A DNA stretch of 33,035 nt from Bacteroidota bacterium (GCA_947475165.1 CANJLD010000013.1:77250-110284); one strand, 5' to 3'. Positions 1 to 8,178 are shown, numbered from the stretch's first letter. Translations and numbers: made by a program. The notes: generated from the letters alone by a model not told the origin.

Positions 1-852
1 AAGATTATCGTAACCGATGTTACCGTTCAGCAAATCAACATCGCGGTCGTTTCCTTCATCGAAACTAAAAATAGCATTACCGGCATGGCGCGCACCGCTT
101 GCCTGCGAAACCATTCCGTCATTTCCCTTACAGGCACCACCTTGATTTATTAAAATTGAATTACTGATACTGCTTTGTATCACATTGCCCCAGCAAGTAG
201 TAATTTCAAGAAACTGAAAGGAGTCTACATCAAAATGCGGATTTCCTTCACCGGCATGTTCCATGGTTTGGTTTTCGTAATACTGTATAGTGCTGCCGAT
301 AATGCCATAGGAAAGTACATCAATATCTCCGTCAAAATTTACATCGGTAAACACCGGTAAGTCAGAAATGCTTGTCCAGATATTAACCATATAAGGCGGG
401 GCAGTGTATAGCAGCAGCGGACTAACCGTATCAAAAACTAATAGGTTGCTTTCAATTTTTCCCTTAAAAACCATAGTGCCTGCACTGCCATGTGCAAAAA
501 TATCTGGCACACCATCGTTATTGTAATCGCGAATGAGTGCCCAGCCAAGCATGTTCGGGAACAGTTGCTCATACTTTGGCGAGTAGTTGAAAGTAGAATC
601 GTTGCCGCTGCCGTTGTTGATGTAGGTAAGCACCTTATCTCCCACTCTATCGAACACAAATAAATCTTTAAGGTTATCGCCATTCAAATCTATAGGCGAA
701 AACTGCGGGGAGTTCATACCGCCAACCCAAGGCTGACGCAGATTAAGCGTGTTGCGCTCCACAGGTATACTTACCACGCGGTATTTAGGAGTTTGTGAAA
801 AAGAGAGTTGAAGAATGAGAAATGAGAAAGAAAGAAATAAGTATTTTTTCAT
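1..852 (-). CDS. Secreted FG-GAP/VCBS-repeat protein, C-terminus beyond window
   Basis: The reading frame is open from an ATG at 852 to the left edge (284 codons), so only the N-terminal part is visible. Residues 1-20 form a signal peptide (MKKYLFLSFSF... ending LSFSQ). The rest carries repeated Ca2+-binding-loop-like motifs: DLNGDNLKDLFVFD, DYNNDGVPDIFAHG, DVNFDGDIDVLSYG and DEGNDRDVDLLNG. These are typical of FG-GAP/VCBS beta-propeller repeats in exported Bacteroidota proteins. Such proteins usually end in a T9SS C-terminal sorting domain, which here would lie outside the window (inference). The substrate or partner cannot be told. The gene faces away from the repeat block at 987-1350. Confidence 0.85.
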   Translation of the reverse strand, partial: MKKYLFLSFSFLILQLSFSQTPKYRVVSIPVERNTLNLRQPWVGGMNSPQFSPIDLNGDNLKDLFVFDRVGDKVLTYINNGSGNDSTFNYSPKYEQLFPNMLGWALIRDYNNDGVPDIFAHGSAGTMVFKGKIESNLLVFDTVSPLLLYTAPPYMVNIWTSISDLPVFTDVNFDGDIDVLSYGIIGSTIQYYENQTMEHAGEGNPHFDVDSFQFLEITTCWGNVIQSSISNSILINQGGACKGNDGMVSQASGARHAGNAIFSFDEGNDRDVDLLNGNIGYDNL

Positions 853-986
853 TGCCACAAAATTGAATAAAAGTATTTGATAGACGAAGAAATGTTTTAA
901 TAAGTTGGCGAGCTGTGAAGGAGATTTTTGACTTTTGATTTTAGATTCTAGAAGGGAGATTGAATACAAATGCGGTTTTGGTGAAA

Positions 987-1021
987 CCGCAGGGTCTTCG
1001 CAAAGCCGAAAGACCCTGCGG
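987..1021. repeat. Palindrome (REP-like hairpin A)
   Basis: A perfect 12-bp stem, CCGCAGGGTCTT (987-998) with AAGACCCTGCGG (1010-1021), closes an 11-nt loop and is followed by GGGAAAGATA. It lies in the gene-free stretch 853-1427. A related palindrome occurs at 1315-1350, so this is a repeated intergenic element rather than a simple terminator. Confidence 0.75.
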
Positions 1022-1080
1022 GGAAAGATAAAAATCCAGCGCTTTACAGTGCGGGATTTATTCTATTGCGCAGAAACTCT

Positions 1081-1311
1081 TTGCAAGCATGCACAACTTC
1101 ATTGCAGGCTTGTAAGGGCATTGTGCAACCTTGCAATAGAGTTTTGCAAGCCATCAATGTAGTAGGGTAAGCTTGTAACGGTGTTATGCAAGCTTACATA
1201 ACCGTTATGCAGCGTTGCAACAGACCTGTGCATCCTTGCAAAGATGTTGAGTAGGCTTGCAATGGACTTGTGCAGCATTGTAACAGAGTTGTGCAAGCTT
1301 ACATGAGATTT
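1081..1311. repeat. 21-bp tandem repeat array, 11 degenerate units
   Basis: Units start at 1081, 1102, 1123, 1144, 1165, 1186, 1207, 1228, 1249, 1270 and 1291, each exactly 21 bp. Most begin with NTGCA and carry an AAGCTT-like core (exact AAGCTT at 1165, 1186 and 1291 units). Because 21 is a multiple of three, the minus strand reads as a run of seven-residue units (LHNSVTM, LHKSIAS and similar), but there is no plausible start context or family, so I treat it as noncoding. It fills most of the 575-bp gap 853-1427, in which I see no gene. Confidence 0.85.
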
Positions 1312-1314
1312 TCT

Positions 1315-1350
1315 CCTCGGCAGGATCTCCGCCTCGGGACCCTGCCGAGG
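1315..1350. repeat. Palindrome (REP-like hairpin B)
   Basis: The stem is CCTCGGCAGG (1315-1324) with CCTGCCGAGG (1341-1350). Internal sequence (ATCTCCGC, GGGACCCTGC, then GGGAAGATA) matches hairpin A at 987-1021 in the same orientation with substitutions. The two palindromes bracket the 21-bp array. Confidence 0.7.
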
Positions 1351-1402
1351 GAAGATAACTACATACTACTCGCCATTCGCTTCTCGCTATTCACCTTTTT
1401 TT

Positions 1403-1410
1403 TACTTTCG
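1403..1410 (+). promoter_or_regulatory. Candidate -7 promoter box for the PorE-like gene
   Basis: TACTTTCG fits the Bacteroidota -7 form TAnnTTYG and lies 17 nt before the TTG start at 1428, giving a short leader. No clear TTG -33 element is seen at the usual distance, so support is modest. Confidence 0.35.
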
Positions 1411-1427
1411 TCCGAAACAGAAATTAA

Positions 1428-3473
1428 TTGATTAAGCGCGGCAACTATTTTTCTCTTCTCCTTTTCGTTTTCATAGCGGCTTGCAAAACAGTTCCCTTTC
1501 AGGTTAAAGACGGTAAAACTGCGCGGGAGCTTTTCCGGTATAACCAGAGCGTAGAGTTTTTGCAAAAAGAATTTAATGCCGAGCGCGACCCTATCAAGCA
1601 ACAGAAAATTGCCTTTCAGTTAGGCGACTCGTACCGTAAGTTTAACGACTATGCCAATGCCGAAAAATGGTATAAAAAATCAATTGAACTGAATGCCGGT
1701 GAGCAAGCGCTCTTTCAGTTGGGCATGATGCAAAAGCAGCAGGAGAAATATGAAGAGGCGTTTAAATCGTTCGAGCAATATCAGCGCATAGCAGGTGGTG
1801 GCTTTGAAGGAAGAAAGCAAATGAACCAATGTCGCGATGCCATAGAATGGAAAAAGAATTTCACCCGCATACAGGTTCGCAATTTAGAAGCACTCAACAC
1901 TCCTAATCTCGATTACACACTCGTTCCCTTCAAACAACTATTCGTTCTTAGTTCTACGCGCGAACAAGCTTTAGGAAATAACCACGATGAATGGACCGGT
2001 GACAAGTTTACAGATTTGTTTATTGCAGATAAAACGGGCGATAAGTTTTCTTCACCGGTAAACTTTGGTGGAACTATTAATACTGCTTATCATGAAAGTT
2101 CGGTTACGTTCAGTGCAGATTTTAAGGAAATGTATTTTGTCCGCTGCATTGCCGATGAACAAAAGACTAATCAATACGACCATATTTATTACAGCGCGTT
2201 CAACAACGAACACTGGACGGAGCCATTAAAGATTGACCCTTTTGCCGACACCGTAAATGTGCGCGACCCTTTTCTTTCAAGAGATGGAAAGTTCCTGTTT
2301 GTATCGGCCGATGCCGTTGGCGGTTTTGGCGAAACCGACCTTTACATCCTTGCAAAAAACGATACTGGTTGGGGTAATCCGCAGAGCTTAGGCGGAAGCA
2401 TCAACACGCCTTATAGCGAGCGCTTTCCGTGGTTGGATGAGAAAGGAAATCTGTATTTCTCTTCCAACGGTTTAGCCGGTATGGGCGGGTTAGATGTTTT
2501 TAAAGCCACGCGAACCAAGTCCGGTTATAAAGACCCGGTTAATTTAAAATCGCCCATCAACAGCGGTGCCGATGATTTTGCTTTCTGGATAGATAAATAC
2601 AAGCCGGCAAATGGTGACGACACTATTTTGTATGCGGGTTATCTCTCGTCTAACCGCATCGGTGGCAAAGGTGGCGATGATATTTACCGGTTTGAAGAAA
2701 AATGGATGAACCTGTTTGTGCTTCGCGGTAAAGTAATGGAGAAGAATTTTGAAAACCCCGAGAATCCCGATAGCAAAGTCCTTGGCTTGAAGGGTTTGCC
2801 AAAAGCAAAAGTGGAATTGAAATCTACCGATGATAAAGTAATTGCTACAGCAACCACCGATACTGCGGGTAAGTTTGTTTTTAAACTGGAGGCAGAAACC
2901 GATTATAAAGTAACCGCAAGCAAGGGCGGCTATTTCAGCAACAACTCTTTTGTTACTTCCAAGGGTAAACGCCATCAGGACTCTACCATCATTCGTATTT
3001 ACACAGAGATTGAACTGGAGAAAATATTCACTCAAAAAATGCTCGTCATCCCTAACATCTATTACGATTACGACAAAGCAACTCTCCGTCCTGAGTCGAA
3101 ATTGGTTCTTGATTCCATCACCATCTTCTTTAAAGAAAACCCCGATTTAAAAATTGAGCTCGGCTCTCACACCGATAGCCGGGGTAGTGATGCATATAAC
3201 TTAAAACTATCGCAAGCCCGGGCGCAAAGTGCGGTTGACTATTTAATCAGCAAAGGTGTTCCTGCCGAAACTTTGCAAGCTAAAGGCTACGGTGAAACCA
3301 AACTGGCAAACAACTGCGGCAACGGTGCCAAGTGCAGTGAGGAAGACCATCAGAAAAATAGGCGCACAACATTCCGCGTTATCTCTGCCAAGCTGAACAT
3401 CGAATCAGTAGAACCGGAAAACATTATTGTTGACCCCGAGATGCAGGAGCGGGAGAAACAAGACGACAAGTAA
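1428..3473 (+). CDS. PorE-like outer-membrane lipoprotein (TPR, beta-propeller, CRD, OmpA domain)
   Basis: The 681-residue protein begins at a TTG directly after an in-frame TAA. Starting there gives a lipoprotein signal, FVFIAAC, with lipidated Cys19. Domains in order: TPR-like helices (about 35-135), a PD40/WD40-type beta-propeller (about 150-420), a carboxypeptidase-regulatory-like fold (about 430-520), and an OmpA peptidoglycan-binding domain (about 541-655) with IYYDYDKATLRPES, HTDSRGSDAYNLKLSQARA and N644-R645-R646. This architecture is that of PorE, the lipoprotein thought to anchor the type IX secretion ring to peptidoglycan, and of related family members; several paralogues per genome are common, so the exact orthologue is uncertain. 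It abuts the convergent gene at 3474 with no spacer. Confidence 0.85.
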   Translation: MIKRGNYFSLLLFVFIAACKTVPFQVKDGKTARELFRYNQSVEFLQKEFNAERDPIKQQKIAFQLGDSYRKFNDYANAEKWYKKSIELNAGEQALFQLGMMQKQQEKYEEAFKSFEQYQRIAGGGFEGRKQMNQCRDAIEWKKNFTRIQVRNLEALNTPNLDYTLVPFKQLFVLSSTREQALGNNHDEWTGDKFTDLFIADKTGDKFSSPVNFGGTINTAYHESSVTFSADFKEMYFVRCIADEQKTNQYDHIYYSAFNNEHWTEPLKIDPFADTVNVRDPFLSRDGKFLFVSADAVGGFGETDLYILAKNDTGWGNPQSLGGSINTPYSERFPWLDEKGNLYFSSNGLAGMGGLDVFKATRTKSGYKDPVNLKSPINSGADDFAFWIDKYKPANGDDTILYAGYLSSNRIGGKGGDDIYRFEEKWMNLFVLRGKVMEKNFENPENPDSKVLGLKGLPKAKVELKSTDDKVIATATTDTAGKFVFKLEAETDYKVTASKGGYFSNNSFVTSKGKRHQDSTIIRIYTEIELEKIFTQKMLVIPNIYYDYDKATLRPESKLVLDSITIFFKENPDLKIELGSHTDSRGSDAYNLKLSQARAQSAVDYLISKGVPAETLQAKGYGETKLANNCGNGAKCSEEDHQKNRRTTFRVISAKLNIESVEPENIIVDPEMQEREKQDDK

Positions 3474-3896
3474 TCAAAGCGGTTTTTCTAAAGAGGTGCG
3501 GTCAGCCACCGAAACAGAATCCTTCGCCAGTTTACCATAACTTACCCAAATGGCATCGTTAGCCACATCAACTGTTATTGATTGATGCACCTGATTATCT
3601 CCGTAAAACGCAAAAACTACCTGCTTAACCGAGTCCACCCTTAACGGATGTTCCTCTCCAATGCTTTGAATAAAAGGCTCGTATTTCTCTTTGAGTAAAT
3701 TGGCTACCCTCCTTTCCATAATGTGATTGGTAAGGAAACCAACATCGGAAGGCAACCGGTTATTATATTGAAGAAGAAAAGCAAGTTCACCCTTAGCCTG
3801 TGAAGGTTTAGTTGATTGCTGATTGCAGCTTGACATCAATAACAAAATGATAACGGACATTTGTATTCTAATTGTCACACCGTCAAATCGTCTCAT
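3474..3896 (-). CDS. Small lipoprotein of unknown function
   Basis: A 140-residue protein with an N-terminal hydrophobic stretch and lipobox (SVIILLLMSSC, lipid Cys24 if the start at 3896 is right). A start at Met13 (3860) would leave a very short signal, so 3896 is preferred; it sits 14 bp after the stop of the upstream gene. The mature part contains no motif I recognise. The two genes at 3474 and 3911 are probably co-transcribed. Its stop codon immediately adjoins the stop of the convergent PorE-like gene. Confidence 0.7.
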   Translation of the reverse strand: MRRFDGVTIRIQMSVIILLLMSSCNQQSTKPSQAKGELAFLLQYNNRLPSDVGFLTNHIMERRVANLLKEKYEPFIQSIGEEHPLRVDSVKQVVFAFYGDNQVHQSITVDVANDAIWVSYGKLAKDSVSVADRTSLEKPL

Positions 3897-3910
3897 CGTC
3901 TAATTTTGGT

Positions 3911-4882
3911 TTACCATTTCAGCAAATACGCAAATATCAACGGAGCAACAATCGTAGCATCGCTCTCCACAATAAACTTTGGAGTATTTATATCGAGCTT
4001 ACCCCACGTAATTTTTTCATTAGGCACGGCACCAGAGTATGAACCATAAGAAGTTGTTGAATCTGAAATCTGACAGAAATAACTCCAGAAAGGAACATCT
4101 GTCCAACCCAAATCCTGATACATCATCGGCACAACGCAAATAGGGAAATCACCGGCAATACCACCGCCAATCTGGAAGAAGCCAACGCCTTTGCCACCGC
4201 TGTTCTTGCGATACCAGTCGCTTAACCAGACCATATAATCGATACCACTTTTCATGGTAGTAGATTTTAACTCTCCCTTAATGCAGTAAGAAGCAAAAAT
4301 ATTTCCCATAGTAGAATCCTCCCAGCCCGGACAGATAATAGGAAGGTTCTTTTCTGCGGCTGCAATCATCCAACTGTTCTTCGGGTCAATTTCATAATAC
4401 TGCTGCAACACTCCACTTAAAATCATTTTATACATAAACTCGTGAGGCAAGAAACGCTCGCCTTTGTTGTCTGCATCTTTCCACAATTCATAAATATGTT
4501 TCTGCAATCTGCGGAACGCCTCTTCCTCGGGAATACATGTATCTGTTACACGATTAAAACCTTGCTCTAACAAATCCCATTCTTCTTGCGGAGAAAGGTC
4601 GCGGTAATTAGGCACGCGCTTGTAGTGTGAGTGCGCTACCAGGTTCATCAAATCCTCTTCAAGGTTAGCACCGGTGCAGGAAATTATCTGCACCTTATCC
4701 TGACGAATCATTTCGGCTAATGAAATTCCCAACTCGGCAGTACTCATGGCACCGGCAAGTGTAATCATCATTTTTCCGCCTTCTGCTAAATGTGTTTCGT
4801 AGCCTTTAGCGGCATCAACTAATGCAGCTGAATTAAAGTGACGGTAATGATGAGTAATAAAATCGCGGATTGGAGTTGCCAT
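3911..4882 (-). CDS. Deoxyhypusine synthase family protein
   Basis: A 323-residue protein with the deoxyhypusine synthase fold across its length: ITLAGAMSTAELG near the N-terminus, ISCTGANLEEDL (NAD-binding region), ICPGWEDSTMGN, QIGGGIAGDFPI, and near the C-terminus ITWGKLD with Lys295 at the position of the catalytic lysine of eukaryotic deoxyhypusine synthase. Bacteria lack the eIF5A substrate, so the bacterial homologues probably make a polyamine-type product such as homospermidine, or act on another acceptor; the sequence does not decide. The ATG at 4882 is followed by an uninterrupted conserved domain. The small lipoprotein gene follows 14 bp downstream. Confidence 0.9.
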   Translation of the reverse strand: MATPIRDFITHHYRHFNSAALVDAAKGYETHLAEGGKMMITLAGAMSTAELGISLAEMIRQDKVQIISCTGANLEEDLMNLVAHSHYKRVPNYRDLSPQEEWDLLEQGFNRVTDTCIPEEEAFRRLQKHIYELWKDADNKGERFLPHEFMYKMILSGVLQQYYEIDPKNSWMIAAAEKNLPIICPGWEDSTMGNIFASYCIKGELKSTTMKSGIDYMVWLSDWYRKNSGGKGVGFFQIGGGIAGDFPICVVPMMYQDLGWTDVPFWSYFCQISDSTTSYGSYSGAVPNEKITWGKLDINTPKFIVESDATIVAPLIFAYLLKW

Positions 4883-5001
4883 GGTTTGGTGATTAGTGAG
4901 TTAGTGAATGGTTGATTAGTTAACCGCGCGAAAATCTAAATTTTTAGGTAACCGCAAACCGTAAAGTGCAAACACTATATTCGTGGTATAAAATTCAAAC
5001 T

Positions 5002-5595
5002 ATGTATAAAGGATTACTCCACAGCCACACATTTTTCGTTCTTGTTTTCTTGATTCATTATATAGTAAAACTTATTTTGCTGTTAACCAATAAGAAAGAG
5101 CCGCTCGCGAAATACACTAAGGCAACCCGTATACCTGAAATGATTTTCAGTTTCGGTTTTTTAGCCAGCGGATTGGGTATGCTGATAAGCTCAGCCGTAT
5201 TTTCCAAGTTCTTAATTATTAAACTGATTTGTGTCTTCACTTCTATTCCTTTAGCAATAATCGGTTTTAAAAAGAGCAATAAAGCTTTAGCGTTTATTGC
5301 AGTGTTTCTACTTATAATGAGTTACGGTTTGGCAGAAATGCACAAGAAATCTCTGGCGGGAAAAACTACAGCCGCTTCCGGTCAATCAATTTATACTGAA
5401 ACCTGTTTTAAATGTCATGGCGCTGATGGCAAACTTGGGGTAAACGGAGCCAAAGATTTATCTATCACGTTACTTTCTGCCGAAGAACAAAGAGTAATTA
5501 TTATTAATGGCAAAGGAGCAATGTCGGGCTACAAAGATTTAACTGCTGCACAACTCGATTCGGTAGTTCAATATATTGCAACGCTGAAACAATAA
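5002..5595 (+). CDS. SirB-like membrane protein fused to a cytochrome c domain
   Basis: The ATG at 5002 gives 197 residues; an upstream GTG at 4966 in frame is less likely. Residues about 10-112 hold four hydrophobic segments, with LHSHTFFVLVFLIHY and RIPEMIFSFGFLASGLGM resembling the SirB family. Residues 125-197 form a small monohaem cytochrome c domain with CFKCH (Cys135, Cys138, His139) and a likely distal Met174 in KGAMSGY. The haem domain would sit in the periplasm tethered to the membrane. An electron-transfer role is inferred; the partner is unknown. A possible -7 box TATATTCG lies at 4977-4984. The gene ends at the shared terminator at 5612. Confidence 0.8.
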   Translation: MYKGLLHSHTFFVLVFLIHYIVKLILLLTNKKEPLAKYTKATRIPEMIFSFGFLASGLGMLISSAVFSKFLIIKLICVFTSIPLAIIGFKKSNKALAFIAVFLLIMSYGLAEMHKKSLAGKTTAASGQSIYTETCFKCHGADGKLGVNGAKDLSITLLSAEEQRVIIINGKGAMSGYKDLTAAQLDSVVQYIATLKQ

Positions 5596-5611
5596 AAAAC
5601 AAAGACAGTAA

Positions 5612-5643
5612 AAAAAGCCCCGCAAATATTTGCGGGGCTTTTT
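5612..5643. terminator. Bidirectional rho-independent terminator
   Basis: A perfect 16-bp palindrome with no spacer, AAAAAGCCCCGCAAAT against ATTTGCGGGGCTTTTT, lies between two convergent genes (stops at 5595 and 5648). The A/T flanks serve as U-tracts on either strand. Confidence 0.9.
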
Positions 5644-5647
5644 ATTT

Positions 5648-7252
5648 CTACTCGGTAAACTTTTTATCGTCCGGGGCCCATCTTCCATGAATAGAAGAGA
5701 ACAATCGGCTCCAACGTATTTTCTTGAAGAAGTTATCTGCATCCTTCGCGTAGCTCATCCATATGAACCACGCCTTGCCCACTACATGGTCTTCGGGAAC
5801 AAAACCCCAGTAGCGGCTGTCCTGTGAGTTATGACGGTTATCACCCATCATCCAGTAGTAATCCATTTTGAAAGTATAGGTAGAAGTTTCCTGACCGTTT
5901 ACAAAAAACTTACCGTTGCGTTGCTCGACTACATTGTTTTCGTAAACATGAATAGCACGTTCGTATTGCTTGTAAATAGAATCGGTCAGGGTAATTGTCC
6001 ATCCCTTTTTAGGTAACACCACAGGACCAAAATTATCTACGTTCCATTTGTAACGAAGCGTATCGTTCGGAAAAATATTTTCAACCGGTTCCTGTATTTC
6101 ACCCTTACGGTAATAGAACGGGTCTAATGAAGTTGTAATTTTCATCGCACGCAATTCTTCTACATGCTGCTTGGTCATCAGCACCACAAAATGATTAGCC
6201 GGTAATGCACCTAAGCGGTTGCTGATATTTTCCATCTCCAGTTCTTCAATCTTCTCTTGTGTAGGAATCATGCCCTCTTTAAACACAATCATATAAGGAG
6301 TGTAAAGTTGCTCAGGGCGGTAAGCAGGTGCATCATTAATATAAAGAACTCCGTCTTTCACTTCCAATTTATCTCCAGCAACAGCCACGCAACGCTTAAT
6401 ATAATTCTCGCGCTTATCAACCGGTCGTGCAGCTACGTGCTGATTCGGGTCGCTCCAAACCATTTGGCGTGCAGTAGTATAATCAACATGATTGCTGAAA
6501 GCCGTATAACGAATGATATCGTAATAAGAAGGCGCCTGATTTTCTAATACCACCGTATCACCGGCAGGAAAGTTAAACACCACCATATCGTTGCGCTTTA
6601 CTTTTTGAAAACCCGGAAGTGTTTTGTATGGCAGCTTTATCAGCTCAGAATAACTTTTACAATTTAAAACCGGAACCGTATGGTGAACAAACGGAAGTGC
6701 CAGCGGAGTGTTAGGCACACGGGCCCCGTAGTGAAACTTTGAAACGAAAAGGAAATCGCCAACCAACAATGTCTTCTCCATAGAAGGAGTAGGAATCATA
6801 TACGCTTCAGCAACAAAAATTCTGATTAGCGTAGCAGCAACAATAGCAAACACAATGGCATCTGCCCATTCGCGAACGGCAGAGCGGTTTAATGGAGGCT
6901 GCCCTTCTTTTACACCACCGGGTCCAATAAATTTCTCATTCAGAGAAAAGCCCAGAAAAGGGATGTAAACGAAAGCAAACATTACCGAAGCAAAATGCTC
7001 CCAAAAACCATGACGTCTGAAAGCCGTGCTAATCTCTGTAAGCTGGCTGGCTACATAAAATAAATTCACTCCGGGTATAAACAACATCCACGTCCACCAG
7101 CTTGGTTGCTTTATAATTTGCTGCCATTCATTAGAACACAGAACTGGCACAAAGGCTTTCCAAGGTTGTTCAATACCAAGTTTTTTGAAAATACCATACG
7201 TTCCAATACGTATGCCGAGCATGTATATGAAAATGATGCAAAGAAGAATCAT
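5648..7252 (-). CDS. lepB: Signal peptidase I (LepB), long form with N-terminal membrane domain
   Basis: A 534-residue membrane peptidase that removes signal peptides from exported proteins. Residues 1-110 are an extra hydrophobic domain (PWKAFVPVLCSNEW, WWTWMLFIPGVNLFYV) resembling DUF5684. The catalytic domain follows a membrane segment at about 130-150: Ser157 in MIPTPSMEKTL is the nucleophile and Lys286 in ENYIKRCVAVAGD the general base. The S26 box GDNRHNSQDSRYWGFVP lies near the C-terminus. The length exceeds the roughly 320 residues of enterobacterial LepB through the N-terminal domain and an insert between the catalytic residues, usual for Bacteroidota. It lies downstream of dapB, with its own promoter in the 94-bp gap. 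Confidence 0.95.
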   Translation of the reverse strand: MILLCIIFIYMLGIRIGTYGIFKKLGIEQPWKAFVPVLCSNEWQQIIKQPSWWTWMLFIPGVNLFYVASQLTEISTAFRRHGFWEHFASVMFAFVYIPFLGFSLNEKFIGPGGVKEGQPPLNRSAVREWADAIVFAIVAATLIRIFVAEAYMIPTPSMEKTLLVGDFLFVSKFHYGARVPNTPLALPFVHHTVPVLNCKSYSELIKLPYKTLPGFQKVKRNDMVVFNFPAGDTVVLENQAPSYYDIIRYTAFSNHVDYTTARQMVWSDPNQHVAARPVDKRENYIKRCVAVAGDKLEVKDGVLYINDAPAYRPEQLYTPYMIVFKEGMIPTQEKIEELEMENISNRLGALPANHFVVLMTKQHVEELRAMKITTSLDPFYYRKGEIQEPVENIFPNDTLRYKWNVDNFGPVVLPKKGWTITLTDSIYKQYERAIHVYENNVVEQRNGKFFVNGQETSTYTFKMDYYWMMGDNRHNSQDSRYWGFVPEDHVVGKAWFIWMSYAKDADNFFKKIRWSRLFSSIHGRWAPDDKKFTE

Positions 7253-7304
7253 AGCTTATGAGTGATTAGTTAATGAGGTAATTAGCGGATAAATACACAG
7301 AGCG

Positions 7305-7334
7305 CGAAAGTATAATTTCAAGGTTCATTATCAA
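7305..7334 (-). promoter_or_regulatory. Promoter for lepB
   Basis: On the minus strand, TTG (complement of 7332-7334), exactly 19 nt, then TACTTTCG (complement of 7305-7312). This matches the Bacteroidota sigma-A-type -33/-7 arrangement and lies about 50 nt upstream of the lepB ATG. Confidence 0.6.
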
Positions 7335-7346
7335 TTTGTAGTTTTA

Positions 7347-8087
7347 TCAAATTGCCAGCAGGTCTTTCATTTCAAGCACTCCTTTTTTTCCTATTACAAA
7401 CCTAGCTGCGATTACTGCTCCTTCTGCAAAGCCCCTACGACTTTTAGCCTCATGTTTTATTTCGAGGTAGTCAACGCTGCTGGTGTAGGTTACAGTATGT
7501 GTGCCCGGAACGTTGGGCTCTCTTTTAGCAATTATTGGCAAGGAAGATTGAAGATTGAAGATTGAAGATTGAAGATTTTCGACTAAAGCCCATTCAGTCT
7601 TTCTCTTTAACTCCTGCATTACCACTTCCGCTGTTTTTACTGCGGTGCCGCTTGGCGCATCTTTCTTTTCGGTATGGTGAATCTCTTCCATGCTTACCTC
7701 ATATTGCGGTTGCGTGTTCATCAATTGAGCGAGCCTGCGGTTTACTTCCCAAAAAATATTTACCCCTATACTATAGTTAGGCGAAAAGAAAAGCGTTCCG
7801 TTTTTCTCTACACACTTCTTTCTTACTTCTTCCAGCCGGCTTAGCCACGCGGTGGTGCCAACTACTACCGGTATACCGGCTTCAAAACATTTATAAATAT
7901 TCTCCACCGCTGCTTCGGGCTGTGTAAACTCAATGGCTACATCGCACTTCTTTAAATTCTCTATCGTAAACTCATTCAGGTTATCGTCACTAATCTTCAG
8001 CACAATTTCATCTCCGTTACTCTGCTCCAGAATTACTTTCTCAATCTCCTTTCCCATTTTACCGTAACCTATCAATGCAACCTTCAT
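7347..8087 (-). CDS. dapB: 4-hydroxy-tetrahydrodipicolinate reductase
   Basis: DapB reduces the dihydrodipicolinate precursor with NAD(P)H in lysine and diaminopimelate synthesis. The start at 8087 gives 246 residues beginning MKVALIGYGKMG, the dinucleotide-binding loop; 51 further in-frame upstream codons overlap the EamA start and are not conserved-looking. The catalytic segment is EIHHTEKKDAPSGTA (residues 135-149) with His138 and Lys142; the C-terminus has EPNVPGTHTV, HEAKSRRGFAEGA. Residues 171-182 (NLQSSIFNLQSS) are encoded by five 7-bp repeats and look foreign to the family. A -7-like TAAATTCG lies at the complement of 8105-8112. Confidence 0.95.
   Translation of the reverse strand: MKVALIGYGKMGKEIEKVILEQSNGDEIVLKISDDNLNEFTIENLKKCDVAIEFTQPEAAVENIYKCFEAGIPVVVGTTAWLSRLEEVRKKCVEKNGTLFFSPNYSIGVNIFWEVNRRLAQLMNTQPQYEVSMEEIHHTEKKDAPSGTAVKTAEVVMQELKRKTEWALVENLQSSIFNLQSSLPIIAKREPNVPGTHTVTYTSSVDYLEIKHEAKSRRGFAEGAVIAARFVIGKKGVLEMKDLLAI
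7543..7577. repeat. 7-bp tandem repeat (5 copies) inside dapB
   Basis: Five perfect GAAGATT heptamers lie at 7543, 7550, 7557, 7564 and 7571. They encode dapB residues 171-182. Seven is not a multiple of three, so gain or loss of one unit would shift the dapB frame. Confidence 0.9.
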
Positions 8088-8170
8088 ACTCTTTTTGTTT
8101 CCCGCGAATTTATGGATGCAATCCGGTTTTAATAGCGATGTCGCAAATTTTCGGCAATCGATTCTAATTC

Positions 8171-8178
8171 TACATTTG
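8171..8178 (+). promoter_or_regulatory. Candidate -7 box for the EamA gene
   Basis: TACATTTG is an exact TAnnTTTG match. It ends 5 nt before the ATG at 8184, implying either a leaderless mRNA or use of the in-frame ATG at 8235. No clear -33 TTG is seen. Confidence 0.4.

Noticed and set aside
1099-1296. A 65-codon minus-strand frame reading as seven-residue repeats (LHNSVTM...)
   Set aside because: It lies wholly within the 21-bp tandem array, whose period is a multiple of three, so an open frame is expected by chance; there is no start context and no family similarity.
987-1311. CRISPR array
   Set aside because: Units are contiguous 21-bp degenerate repeats without unique spacers, and no cas gene is present.
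2544-3035. A 163-codon minus-strand frame inside the PorE-like gene
   Set aside because: It is antisense to a well-supported conserved gene and shows no family features.
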